Assembly (NCBI RefSeq): GCF_014203235.1
Contig: NZ_JACHIN010000013.1
Coordinates: forward strand, 124,001-188,000
Length of the DNA stretch: 64,000 bases
Direction of reading: 5' to 3'
Source: Nonomuraea endophytica
GTDB lineage: Bacteria > Actinomycetota > Actinomycetes > Streptosporangiales > Streptosporangiaceae
The translations under genes were made by a program, and so were the position numbers. Positions 56,630 through 64,000 of the stretch are shown here, piece by piece. The notes beneath the pieces are model-generated. The model saw only the letters and a list, made by a program, of their open reading frames with translations. It searched no databases and was not told the origin of the DNA. Position 1 is the first letter of the stretch; every line of letters begins with the position of its first letter.

Positions 56630-59260
56630 ATGCTGCACGGGCGGACGGACGAGACGGCCATGATCGAGCGGCTGCTGTCCGGAGCCCGGGAAGGCGCCAG
56701 CGCGGCGCTGGTCATCAGGGGTGAGGCGGGCATCGGCAAGACCGCGCTCCTCGACGCCGCCGCCGCGCGCGCCGGGGGGCTGCCGGTGCTGCGGGGCGCC
56801 GGGATCGAGTCGGAGCACGAGCTGCCCTACGCCGGTCTCAGCCTGCTGCTGGGCCGCACCGCCGAGCGGCTGGACCGGCTGCCGGAGGGGCAGGCGAGGG
56901 CGCTGGCCGCCGCGCTCGGCACCGGACCGGCGGGGGAGGGTGACCCGTTCCTGGTGGGGCTGGCCGTGCTGACGCTGCTGGCCGAGGCGGGGCCGCTGCT
57001 CTGCCTCGTCGACGACGCGCAGTGGCTCGACCACGCCTCCGCCGCCGCGCTGCTGTTCGCCGCGCGGCGGCTGGAGGCCGAGGGGGTGGTGATGCTGCTG
57101 ACGGTACGCGAGCCGCACGCCCCCGGTTTCCAGGCGGCGGGCCTGGCCGAGCTGCGCCTGGGCGGCCTGGCCGACGAGAGCGCCCAGGCCCTGCTGGCCG
57201 AGCGCGCGGGCGAACTGTCGGCCCGCGAGCGCGAGGAGGTGCTGGTCGAGTCGGCGGGCAACCCGCTAGCCCTGCTGGAGCTGTCGGCCGCGCGTCGGCA
57301 GTCCGGCCCCTACTCCGTGGGGATCGTGCCGGTGCAGAGCCGGATTCAGCAGGGGTTCGCCGAGCGGGTCGCCGCCCTGCCCGAAGCCACCCGCACGCTC
57401 ATGCTGGTGGCCTCGGCCGACGACACCGGCGACGCGGCCGCCGTGCTCGCCGCCGCGGGCCTGCTCGGCGCCGGGCCCGCCGACCTCGAACCGGCGGAAC
57501 GCGCGGAGCTCCTCACCGCCTCAGGCGCCCGCCTGGCCTTCGGCCACCCGCTGATCAGGAGCGCCGTCTACCAGCGCGCCCCGCTGGCCAGGCGGATGGC
57601 CGCGCACCGGGCGCTGGCCGACGTCCTCGACGGCGACCGGAGCGTCTGGCATCTGGCCGCCGCCACCCCGGAACCCGACGAGGACGTCGCCGCCGCGCTC
57701 GCGGCCACCGCCGAGCGGGCCAGAGACCGGGGCGGCTACGCGGCCGTCGCCGCCGCCTACACGCGGGCCGCCGAGCTCACCCCCGACCCGGCAGTGCGCG
57801 CCCGCCGCCGCGTCGCCGCCGCCCGCGCGGCCACCGACGCCGGGCAGTTCGAGAAGGCCACCGAGCTGCTGCGACTGACCGGTTTCGAGGAGCGGGTGCA
57901 CGCCGCCAAGCTGCGCGCCGTGCTCGCCGAGTCCCGCGACGACGCCCAGGACGCCTACCGCATCCTGCTCCACGAGACCGACCCGGCGGCCCCGAGCGAC
58001 TCCGTCGTCCTGCTGCGCGACGCGGTCGCGGCGGCCTGGCGCAACAACGACTTCGAGTGCGTCGAGATGATGGGCGGCTTCGCGGGCACGCTGAAGGGCG
58101 GCGCCCCGGTCGCCACGCTGGCCACCGCCGCCCTGGCCGCCAACCGCATCGACCGCGGCGAGGTGGCCGACGGCCTGGCCGCCCTGCGCGCACTGCTCGC
58201 CGACCCGCCGGGCGAGGCCGCCGACGTGCGCGACCGGCTGCTGTTCGCCCGGATGCGCCTGATCACCGGGGACATCGCCGGCGCCTACGGCGAGGTCTCC
58301 TGGCTCGAACGCGACGCCCGCGAGCACGGCGCGCTCGGCACGCTGCCCGCCGTGCAGGTGATCCTGGCCCGCTGCCAGCTGTTCACCGGCGCGCACCGCG
58401 ACGCCCGGCTCACCGCCGAGGACGGGCTGCGGATCGCCGCCGACACCGGGCAGACCCGGCCCGCGCTGGAGCTGCGCGCCGTCCTCGCCGAACTGGCCGC
58501 GATCGAGGGCGACGAGGAACGCTGCCGCGAGCTGTCGGCCGAGGCGCTGGAGCGCGGGCTGGCCCCCGGCTCGGTGCACGCCGCCGCCGCGCTCAGCCTG
58601 CTCGACCTGGGGCTCGGCCGCTACGAGCCGGCCTTCGACCGGCTGGCCGCCGTCCTCGCGGGCTCGCGGCCGATGGGGATGCTGTCCGCGTTGCCCCTCA
58701 TGGTCGAGGCCGCGGTACGGCTCGGCCGCCCCGCCGACGCCGCCGGCCCGGCCGCGACCTACGAGCGGTGGGCCCGCGAGAGCGGACAGGCCTGGGCCGA
58801 GGGCGTGTCCCTGCGCAACCGGGCGCTGCTCACCGACGACCCGGACGACTACGCGCTGGCCGTACACCATGAGGCGTTTCCCCTCGACCGGGCGCGCGCC
58901 GAGCTCCTCTACGGGGAGCGGCTGCGGCGCGAGCGCCGGATGAGCGAGGCACGCACGTGGCTGCGGACCGCCGCAGAGGCCTTCGAACGCCTGGGCGCGC
59001 CGCCGTGGGCCGAGCGGGCGCGGCGCGAGCTGCGCGCGACGGGCGAGAGCCGCGCGGTGCGCGCGCACGCGCCCGACCTCGCGGAACGCCTCACCGCCCA
59101 GGAGCTCCAGGCGGTACGGCTGGCCGCCCAAGGGCTCAGCAACCGGGAGATCGGGGCACGGCTGTTCCTGAGCCCGCGCACGGTCGGCTACCACCTGTAT
59201 AACGCGTTTCCCAAGCTGGGCGTGGCCTCGCGGGGGGAACTGGCCGGACTCGGCCTCTGA
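56630..59260 (+). CDS. Large ATP-binding LuxR-family (LAL) transcriptional regulator
   Basis: The 876 residues start MLHGRTDETAMIERLLSGA. Walker A is GEAGIGKTALLDAAAARAG and Walker B is LLCLVDDAQWLD, both in the AAA-16/STAND domain. A middle region of helical repeats leads to a C-terminal LuxR/GerE helix-turn-helix (LTAQELQAVRLAAQGLSNREIGARLFLSPRTVGYHLYNAFPKLG). This is the usual MalT/LAL plan. It is the third gene of a run with the NmrA pair, with three bases of spacing, and probably regulates it. Confidence 0.93.
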   Translation: MLHGRTDETAMIERLLSGAREGASAALVIRGEAGIGKTALLDAAAARAGGLPVLRGAGIESEHELPYAGLSLLLGRTAERLDRLPEGQARALAAALGTGPAGEGDPFLVGLAVLTLLAEAGPLLCLVDDAQWLDHASAAALLFAARRLEAEGVVMLLTVREPHAPGFQAAGLAELRLGGLADESAQALLAERAGELSAREREEVLVESAGNPLALLELSAARRQSGPYSVGIVPVQSRIQQGFAERVAALPEATRTLMLVASADDTGDAAAVLAAAGLLGAGPADLEPAERAELLTASGARLAFGHPLIRSAVYQRAPLARRMAAHRALADVLDGDRSVWHLAAATPEPDEDVAAALAATAERARDRGGYAAVAAAYTRAAELTPDPAVRARRRVAAARAATDAGQFEKATELLRLTGFEERVHAAKLRAVLAESRDDAQDAYRILLHETDPAAPSDSVVLLRDAVAAAWRNNDFECVEMMGGFAGTLKGGAPVATLATAALAANRIDRGEVADGLAALRALLADPPGEAADVRDRLLFARMRLITGDIAGAYGEVSWLERDAREHGALGTLPAVQVILARCQLFTGAHRDARLTAEDGLRIAADTGQTRPALELRAVLAELAAIEGDEERCRELSAEALERGLAPGSVHAAAALSLLDLGLGRYEPAFDRLAAVLAGSRPMGMLSALPLMVEAAVRLGRPADAAGPAATYERWARESGQAWAEGVSLRNRALLTDDPDDYALAVHHEAFPLDRARAELLYGERLRRERRMSEARTWLRTAAEAFERLGAPPWAERARRELRATGESRAVRAHAPDLAERLTAQELQAVRLAAQGLSNREIGARLFLSPRTVGYHLYNAFPKLGVASRGELAGLGL

Positions 59261-59302
59261 TGTTCATGCTTGGGAAGGGATCAAAGGGGCATCATTGCTC
59301 AC

Positions 59303-59482
59303 GTGAGCGAAGGCCAGTGGTGGTTCTGCCTCAAGCACATGAGGGTGGAGCCCGACCAGGGATGCCCCAACAAGGACCGGATGGGTCCCTACGCCACCCA
59401 GGAGGAGGCCGCAGGCGCACTGGAACGCGCCGCCGCCAGGAACAAGGCGTGGGACGAGGCCGACCAGGACGAGGACGACTGA
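59303..59482 (+). CDS. Small conserved actinobacterial protein (SPOR-like, 59 aa)
   Basis: GTG 59303 gives MSEGQWWFCLKHMRVEPDQGCPNKDRMGPYATQEEAAGALERAAARNKAWDE with an acidic tail. The WWFCLKHMRVE ... DRMGPYAT ... EAAGALERA plan is a widespread small actinobacterial family, sometimes annotated as SPOR-like or, wrongly, as methionine aminopeptidase. Two Cys (about 9 and 19) may bind metal. An in-frame ATG at 59270 lacks a ribosome site. Function unknown. Confidence 0.85.
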   Translation: MSEGQWWFCLKHMRVEPDQGCPNKDRMGPYATQEEAAGALERAAARNKAWDEADQDEDD

Positions 59483-59494
59483 CGCGCCGCCGCC

Positions 59495-60145
59495 CTACGG
59501 GATGACGGCGTAGGCGCGCACCGGGAAGGTGCCCATGCCGGACACCATCGGCGGCGCGGCGTGGAAGCGGAAACCGCCGGCCGGCAGCGCGGACAGGCCG
59601 GTGAGGTGCTCGACGATCGGGATGCCGGCGGCGAGCAGGACGGTGTGCGCGGGGCGTTCGCCGCCTGGCGGGGTGTCGTCGATGTTGAGCGAGTCGATGC
59701 CGACCAGCGCGGCGCCCTGCTCGGCGAGCCATTCGGCGGCCTCCGAGGTCAGGTACGGGTGCCCGCTCAGGTACGTCTCGGTGCCGAAGTGCGCGTCCCA
59801 GCCGGTCCGTACGAGGACGGCGCGGCCGCGTACGAACAGGCCGTCGAAGGCGTCGAGGCCGATCGCCCGGCGGCCCTCGGCGGGGACCACGAGGCCGGGC
59901 AGGTCGGCGAGCTTCTCGATCGGGACCCGCGCCAGGTCGGCGCCGCCGGCGTAGCGGTGGTACGGGGTGTCGAGGTAGGTGCCGGTGTTGGCGGTCAGCG
60001 TGATCACGCCGATCTCGAACTCCGTGCCGGGCGCGTAGACCTCGCGGGAGTCCTCCCTGCTCAGGTGGAGGCCGAGAACGGGCCCCGGCACGCCCGGGTA
60101 GGTGGTCATGCCCTCGACGATGCGGTGGCTGAGTTCGACGATCAT
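59495..60145 (-). CDS. Cyclase-family protein with altered metal motif
   Basis: 216 residues. MIVELSHRIVEGMTTYPG is the start of the kynurenine-formamidase/cyclase (PF04199) family. LYVDT-like strands, GIDSLNIDD and AHTVLLAAGIPIVEHLTGLSALPAGGFRFHAAP also match. The signature HxGTHxDxPxH is seen as N53-T-G-T-Y57-L-D59-T-P-Y-H63, so two of the expected metal-binding His are Asn and Tyr. Amidase activity may be lost or changed. It overlaps a small membrane protein gene (ATGA) and is divergent from a LysR regulator. Confidence 0.85.
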   Translation of the reverse strand: MIVELSHRIVEGMTTYPGVPGPVLGLHLSREDSREVYAPGTEFEIGVITLTANTGTYLDTPYHRYAGGADLARVPIEKLADLPGLVVPAEGRRAIGLDAFDGLFVRGRAVLVRTGWDAHFGTETYLSGHPYLTSEAAEWLAEQGAALVGIDSLNIDDTPPGGERPAHTVLLAAGIPIVEHLTGLSALPAGGFRFHAAPPMVSGMGTFPVRAYAVIP

Positions 60146-60393
60146 CGGGCGACTCCCAGACGGTAGAGCTTGACGAGGGCGACGATACCGATCCCGGCCC
60201 AGATGAGATTCAGGGCCGCCGACGGCCACGCCGCCTTGTAGCCGCTGTTGATCATCAGGCTGACCGATCCGAACAGGTTGATCACCTGGTACGGCAGGCC
60301 GTCGCCCGACATCTTCCCCGAGGAGACCATGGCGTAGCCGTACAGCAGGGTGGCCGCGCCCAGCCAGCCCAGGGCGTCGAGGAGTAACTCCAT
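60142..60393 (-). CDS. Small membrane protein (CBU_0592-like)
   Basis: 83 residues from ATG 60393 (ggaga 10 bases upstream; ATG 60402 is too close to it). Three hydrophobic helices: LLLDALGWLGAATLLYGYAMV, YQVINLFGSVSLMINSGY and AALNLIWAGIGIVALVKLY. The GSxxLxxNxxxxxAxPxxxxNxxW pattern is that of the CBU_0592/YgaP-like small membrane family. It is co-transcribed with the cyclase gene and divergent from the LysR gene. Confidence 0.8.
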   Translation of the reverse strand: MELLLDALGWLGAATLLYGYAMVSSGKMSGDGLPYQVINLFGSVSLMINSGYKAAWPSAALNLIWAGIGIVALVKLYRLGVAR

Positions 60394-60466
60394 GGCGGAC
60401 ATTCTCCGGATTTCCTGAGCTAAAGCACAAGTAATGAAATCTACAGTTGCGCGTAAGCTGACCTGC

Positions 60467-61429
60467 ATGGACATCGATCCTCGGCGCCTGCGTGTCCTGC
60501 ACGAGGTGGCCCGCCGCGGTGGCGTCATGCGCGCGGCCGAGGCGCTCTTCCTCACCCCCTCCGCCGTCTCCCAGCAACTGGCCCACCTGGAGCGCGAGGT
60601 CGGCCTCGCGCTCATCGACCGTTCCCAGCGCCGCGTGTCGCTCACGCCGGCCGGCCGCGTGCTGGCCGGGTACGCGGAACGCGTCGAGGACGAGCTCGCC
60701 GAGGCCCGGCGCGAGCTCACCCGGTTCACCGAGCGGCTGGCCGGGCCGGTGCGGATCGCCGCCTTCCCGACCGTGATCAAGCACATCCTGGTCCCGGCGA
60801 TTCAGCGGCTCGCCGTCCACCATCCGAAGATCGTTCCGATCATCCACGAGGTGTACGGCCCGCCCGCCCTCCAGGAGCTCCGGCTCGGCCAGGTCGACGT
60901 GCTGATCACCGAGCAGGACATGAGCCTGCCCGCGCTGTCGCAGCCGTCGCTGTCCACGCGCACCCTCTACGTCGACGAGTACCGCATCGTCGCGCCGCCC
61001 GCCTGGCCCGAGACGCCGCGCACGATCGGGGAGCTCGCCGGGATGCCCTGGGTGGCCGGTGAGCCCTCGCAGGCCTGCGGGCAGGCGCTGGACCGGCTGG
61101 CCGCCATCCACGGGTTCGAGCCGCGCAAGGTGCACGTCATCACCGAGTTCGGCCCGACGCTGTCGCTCGTCGTGGCCGGGCACGGGGTCGCCATCGTGCC
61201 CGAGCTGGCCCTGCTCGACGTGCCGGATGGCGAGGTGCGGGTCAGCTACATCAAGGACGTCGGGGCCCGGCGGCTGGACGCGGTGACGCGCGTCAGCCGT
61301 ACCCGGTCGGGGGAGCCCGACCCCGTGCAGGCGGTCGTGATCGGCGCGATCGAGGACGCGACGCGGGAGCTAGTCGGCCACCTGCGGTCCGCTCACGCGG
61401 TCGAGGAGCCTGGCGAGCCGGTCGCGTAG
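60467..61429 (+). CDS. LysR-family transcriptional regulator
   Basis: The 320 residues from ATG 60467 start MDIDPRRLRVLHEVARRGGVMRAAEALFLTPSAVSQQLAHLEREVGLALIDR, a clear LysR helix-turn-helix. A periplasmic-binding-like effector domain follows (GPVRIAAFPTVIKHILVPAIQRL ... VDVLITEQD ... VVAGHGVAIVPELAL). The 73-bp divergent region to the membrane protein/cyclase operon is AT-rich (taatgaaatctacagtt) and would carry its binding site, so those two genes are its likely targets. Confidence 0.93.
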   Translation: MDIDPRRLRVLHEVARRGGVMRAAEALFLTPSAVSQQLAHLEREVGLALIDRSQRRVSLTPAGRVLAGYAERVEDELAEARRELTRFTERLAGPVRIAAFPTVIKHILVPAIQRLAVHHPKIVPIIHEVYGPPALQELRLGQVDVLITEQDMSLPALSQPSLSTRTLYVDEYRIVAPPAWPETPRTIGELAGMPWVAGEPSQACGQALDRLAAIHGFEPRKVHVITEFGPTLSLVVAGHGVAIVPELALLDVPDGEVRVSYIKDVGARRLDAVTRVSRTRSGEPDPVQAVVIGAIEDATRELVGHLRSAHAVEEPGEPVA

Positions 61430-61948
61430 GCTCGGCCGCTGCGGGATCTCGCCCGCGGCGGTGCTGACCAGGTGCTGCGCGCCGTCGAAGGTGATCAGCC
61501 CGTGCTGCGGGATCGCCAGCGCCTCGTGCGCGAGGCCGGTCAGCTCGGGGTCGCCGCTCTCCAGCGCGATGATCGTCGCGCCGGTACGGCGGGCGTCGTC
61601 CACCCGCTCCAGCAGCGGCACCGGCGCCTGCTGCTCGGCGACCACGAACAACGTCTCACCGCGCCGGGCCGCCTCGATGCGCTCCAGCCCGATCCGCAGG
61701 TGGGCGGGGGCGTCGGCGGGCGGCTGCCAGCGCACCAGCGTGGGCGCGAGCTGCGGCAGGCCGGACAGGCGCGCCTCGTCGCCCAGGTGCGCGGTCAGGT
61801 GCCACGGCTCGTCGAGGGGGGTGCCGACCAGGAGCAGGCCGCCGGGGGATCGGGTGGCCCGCAGGGCCATGCCGAGTTCGCGGGTGCGCTCGATCCAGCC
61901 CGTGTCGGCGAGGAGCTCGCGGAGGAAGGCCACAGACCCTGAGTCCAT
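61370..61948 (-). CDS. Hypothetical protein, weakly SIS-like
   Basis: 192 residues from ATG 61948, codon-biased as coding. Features are an LRELLADTGWIERTRELGMALR start, FVVAEQQAPVPLLERVDDARRTGATIIALESGDPELTGLAHEALAIP (reminiscent of a sugar-isomerase SIS strand-helix unit) and a helical C-terminus. Its last 60 bp overlap the 3' end of the LysR gene on the other strand, an unusually long convergent overlap. No confident function. Confidence 0.65.
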   Translation of the reverse strand: MDSGSVAFLRELLADTGWIERTRELGMALRATRSPGGLLLVGTPLDEPWHLTAHLGDEARLSGLPQLAPTLVRWQPPADAPAHLRIGLERIEAARRGETLFVVAEQQAPVPLLERVDDARRTGATIIALESGDPELTGLAHEALAIPQHGLITFDGAQHLVSTAAGEIPQRPSLRDRLARLLDRVSGPQVAD

Positions 61949-62075
61949 CCGACCATACTGCCGGACGGATGTCCTGACCGGCGTTATTTCGGGCCTTGAC
62001 AGAAGGTTACCGCCGGGTAACGATCAGCGTGGTTTCCACGCGGCCAGCGTGGTCTTCGCGCGGGAGGACGGCGCC

Positions 62076-63206
62076 ATGAGACTGTCCGTGATCTTATCCC
62101 TGATCATCTCGCTGATCCTGTTACCGGTGCCCGCTCAGGCGGCCTCGGCCGGAGACGTGATCTCCGCCCAGCCGACCACGGTGTACCTGCTGCCGGGCAA
62201 GCTCCTCGAAGTCCCGGTGAACGCCTGGAATGTGCTCTACCGCTCCACCTCCGCGACCGGCGCGCCCAATGCCGTCTCCGCGACCGTGCTCGTGCCCAAG
62301 GCGTCCTACCCGTTCGGCCGCCGCCCCGTCATCGGCTACGCCGTCGGCACCCACGGACTCGGCGACCAGTGCGCCCCGTCCCTCGCCATGCGCGAGGGCA
62401 GGGAGACCGAGCTGGCCCTGGTCAGCCTGTTCCTGCTCAAGGGCTTCGCGGTGGCCGTCACCGACTACGAGGGGCTCGGCACGCCCGGCCAGCACACGTA
62501 CATGGCCGGGATCTCGCAGGGACAGGCCGTCCTCGACTCGGTACGCGCCGCGATCCGGCTGCCCGGCTCCGGCCTGTCGGCCAGTGCGCCCGTCGGCGTC
62601 ATGGGCTACTCGCAGGGCGGCGCCTCCGCCGGGTGGGCCGGCCAGCTCCAGCCCTCCTACGCTCCCGACCTCCGCCTCAAGGGCGTCGCCGCCGGTGGCG
62701 TGCCCGCCGACCTGAAGGCCGTCGCGCAGAGCCTCGACGGCGGCGCCAACTTCGGCCTCGCCGCCGCGGCCGGTGTCGGCTTCGACGCCGCCTACGACGA
62801 GCTCGACCTCTTCAACGACCTCAACGACCGCGGCAAGGCCCTGATGACCGACGCCGCCGACGACTGCGTGGGCGACCTCTCCAAGCTCGCCGGTCTGCGC
62901 TTCTCCGACCTGTCGCCCATCGACCTCATGAACCAGCCCAAGTGGCTGGCCCGCCTGGCCGAGAACCGCCTGGGCGCCAGGCCCCCGCGCGTGCCCATCT
63001 TCCTCTACCACGCCCGCGGCGACGAGATCATCCCGCACGCCGTCGGCTCCACGCTGCGCTCGGAGTACTGCCGGGCCGGCGTGAACGCGCGCTGGCTGTC
63101 GATCCCCGGCGGCAACCACGTGCTGGGCGCCGTCGAGGGCGGCCCCCTGGCGATCGAGTGGCTGGCCCTGAGGGTGTACGGCCTGCCCGCCTTCGGCAAC
63201 TGCTGA
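62076..63206 (+). CDS. Secreted lipase/esterase (LIP family)
   Basis: 376 residues from ATG 62076 with ggagg 8 bases upstream. The Sec signal peptide MRLSVILSLIISLILLPVPAQA is cleaved at AQA-AS. The alpha/beta-hydrolase nucleophile elbow is GVMGYSQGGASAGW. The acid is in FLYHARGDEIIPHAVG and the His in IPGGNHVLGAVEG. GTHGLGDQCAPSLA and VTDYEGLGTPGQHTYMAG are the LIP-family blocks, and several Cys can form disulfides. It resembles Candida LipA-type and mycobacterial secreted lipases. Confidence 0.92.
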   Translation: MRLSVILSLIISLILLPVPAQAASAGDVISAQPTTVYLLPGKLLEVPVNAWNVLYRSTSATGAPNAVSATVLVPKASYPFGRRPVIGYAVGTHGLGDQCAPSLAMREGRETELALVSLFLLKGFAVAVTDYEGLGTPGQHTYMAGISQGQAVLDSVRAAIRLPGSGLSASAPVGVMGYSQGGASAGWAGQLQPSYAPDLRLKGVAAGGVPADLKAVAQSLDGGANFGLAAAAGVGFDAAYDELDLFNDLNDRGKALMTDAADDCVGDLSKLAGLRFSDLSPIDLMNQPKWLARLAENRLGARPPRVPIFLYHARGDEIIPHAVGSTLRSEYCRAGVNARWLSIPGGNHVLGAVEGGPLAIEWLALRVYGLPAFGNC

Positions 63207-63218
63207 AATCCGCGGACC

Positions 63219-63255
63219 AAGGGGTCGCGCCTCACACCCCCCAGCGCGACCCCTT
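63219..63255. terminator. Bidirectional terminator hairpin
   Basis: aaggggtcgcgc and gcgcgacccctt form a perfect 12-bp stem with a 13-base loop. It lies between the convergent lipase and dehydratase genes, 13 and 6 bases from their stops. Confidence 0.85.
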
Positions 63256-63261
63256 CCCGCG

Positions 63262-64000
63262 TCAGGCGGTCAGCGTCGCCGGGTCGGTGTTGGAGCCGCA
63301 GAGCACCACGGCCACGCGTTCCCCGTCTGCGGGCCGGTACGCGCCGCTGAGCAGGGCCGCGTAGGCGGCGGCGCCGGCGTGCTCGACGACCAGCCGGTGC
63401 TCCGACCACAGGCGGCGGCGGGCGTCGATGATCGCCTCGTCCGAGACCAGCACGCTCTCCACACCCGCGCCCGACAGGATGCCGAAGGCCAGGCCGCCCA
63501 CCTGGGTGGCGCCGAGCGCGTCCGCGCCCACGCCGCTGACCTCGACCGGGACGGGGTGGCCCGCCCGCAACGCCCGGTGCAGGCCGGGGATCAGCTCGGG
63601 CTCCACGGCCACCAGCTTCACGCCTTCCCGCAGGCCGAGTGAGACGCCGGACGCCAGGCCGCCGCCGCCCACCGCGACCAGGACGGTGTCGACGCCGGGC
63701 GCCTGCTCCATCAGTTCGAGCGCCAGCGTGCCCTGCCCGGCGATCACCTCGGGCTGGTCGTAGGCGTGCACGGGCAGCGCGCCGGTCTCCGCGGCCCGTT
63801 TTGCCGCGGCTTCGGCGGCCGCCGAGTAGATGGCGCCGGTCTGGGTGATCTCGGCGCCCAGCGCGCGCAGCCCGGCGAGCTTCACCGGGCTGGTCACCGT
63901 GGGCACGAAGATCTCGGCGCGGACGCCGAGCGCGCGGGCGGCGTAGGCGACGGCCAGGCCGTGGTTGCCGCCGCTGGCCGCGATGACCCCGGTGGGCGGC
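63262..64000 (-). CDS. Threonine/serine dehydratase (PLP-dependent), 5' partial
   Basis: The gene runs off the right edge. Visible residues include SGGNHGLAVAYAARALGVRAEIFVP (phosphate-binding and cofactor region), AYDQPEVIAGQGTLALEL, VLVAVGGGGLASGVSLGLREG (the glycine loop) and a C-terminal VVLCGSNTDPATL. These match fold-type II biosynthetic/catabolic threonine ammonia-lyases without a regulatory ACT domain. The PLP lysine lies outside the window. Confidence 0.92.
   Translation of the reverse strand, partial: PPTGVIAASGGNHGLAVAYAARALGVRAEIFVPTVTSPVKLAGLRALGAEITQTGAIYSAAAEAAAKRAAETGALPVHAYDQPEVIAGQGTLALELMEQAPGVDTVLVAVGGGGLASGVSLGLREGVKLVAVEPELIPGLHRALRAGHPVPVEVSGVGADALGATQVGGLAFGILSGAGVESVLVSDEAIIDARRRLWSEHRLVVEHAGAAAYAALLSGAYRPADGERVAVVLCGSNTDPATLTA

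Noticed and set aside
1-64000. CRISPR arrays, tRNA or rRNA genes, prophage genes.
   Set aside because: I looked for regularly spaced repeats, tRNA-like cloverleaf ends and phage structural genes and saw none. A tRNA scan would be needed to be certain.

Overview
The window is about 71-73% GC by eye, with strong G/C at third codon positions, many GTG starts and 1-4 base ATGA/GTGA overlaps. It carries actinobacterial families: F420-type LLM oxidoreductase, AfsR/SARP regulators, LuxR-LAL regulators, a PASTA-less Ser/Thr kinase, MDMPI proteins and DUF3105/DUF305. This fits a filamentous actinomycete chromosome, most likely Streptosporangiales (Nonomuraea-like); that placement is inference. I saw no rRNA, tRNA, CRISPR array or transposase.

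Layout. 1-1.6 kb: edge of an MDMPI/anti-sigma gene, a truncated sigma-like gene and a histidine phosphatase. 1.6-6.4 kb: an LLM oxidoreductase divergent from a PhyH dioxygenase - phosphotriesterase - P450 - Gfo/Idh operon, with two copies of a 10-bp palindrome between them. 6.4-10 kb: a cobalamin riboswitch and a corrinoid uptake/salvage operon (BtuF, BtuC, BtuD-like, CbiZ). 10-14.3 kb: a Uma2 protein and a hydantoinase A/B pair whose promoter has a third copy of the same palindrome. 14.3-17.3 kb: a membrane pseudo-protease with a zinc ribbon plus a Ser/Thr kinase.

17.3-26.0 kb is an accessory block bracketed by two nearly identical inverted repeats of about 278 bp. It holds a GntR regulator, a PIMT-like methyltransferase, a radical SAM protein with a C-x-P tail, two small tryptophan-motif proteins, two XRE regulators, a HAD hydrolase, two unknown proteins and a broken XRE gene. 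26-37.4 kb: a serine hydrolase, remnants, a DUF6421 fusion - SDR - threonine aldolase operon, a phytoene-desaturase-like oxidase, DUF305/DUF3105, alanine dehydrogenase and a SecD-head/excalibur protein. 37.4-48.7 kb: two paralogous AfsR-type regulators flank a purine module (AzgA permease, EF-hand, xanthine dehydrogenase large subunit, PucR).

48.7-50.4 kb: an XRE-TPR regulator is divergent from a previously unlisted 47-codon secreted peptide gene. The two are separated by 60 bp containing a TGATA-N8-TATCA dyad, which looks like a candidate peptide-signalling (RRNPP-like) cassette. 50.4-54.4 kb: CopC, CopD-CtaG, a stand-alone HATPase and methionine aminopeptidase. 54.4-64 kb: an NmrA-DsbA fusion with a tandem NmrA copy, a LuxR-LAL regulator, a cyclase-like protein, a LysR regulator, a secreted lipase and the edge of a threonine dehydratase.
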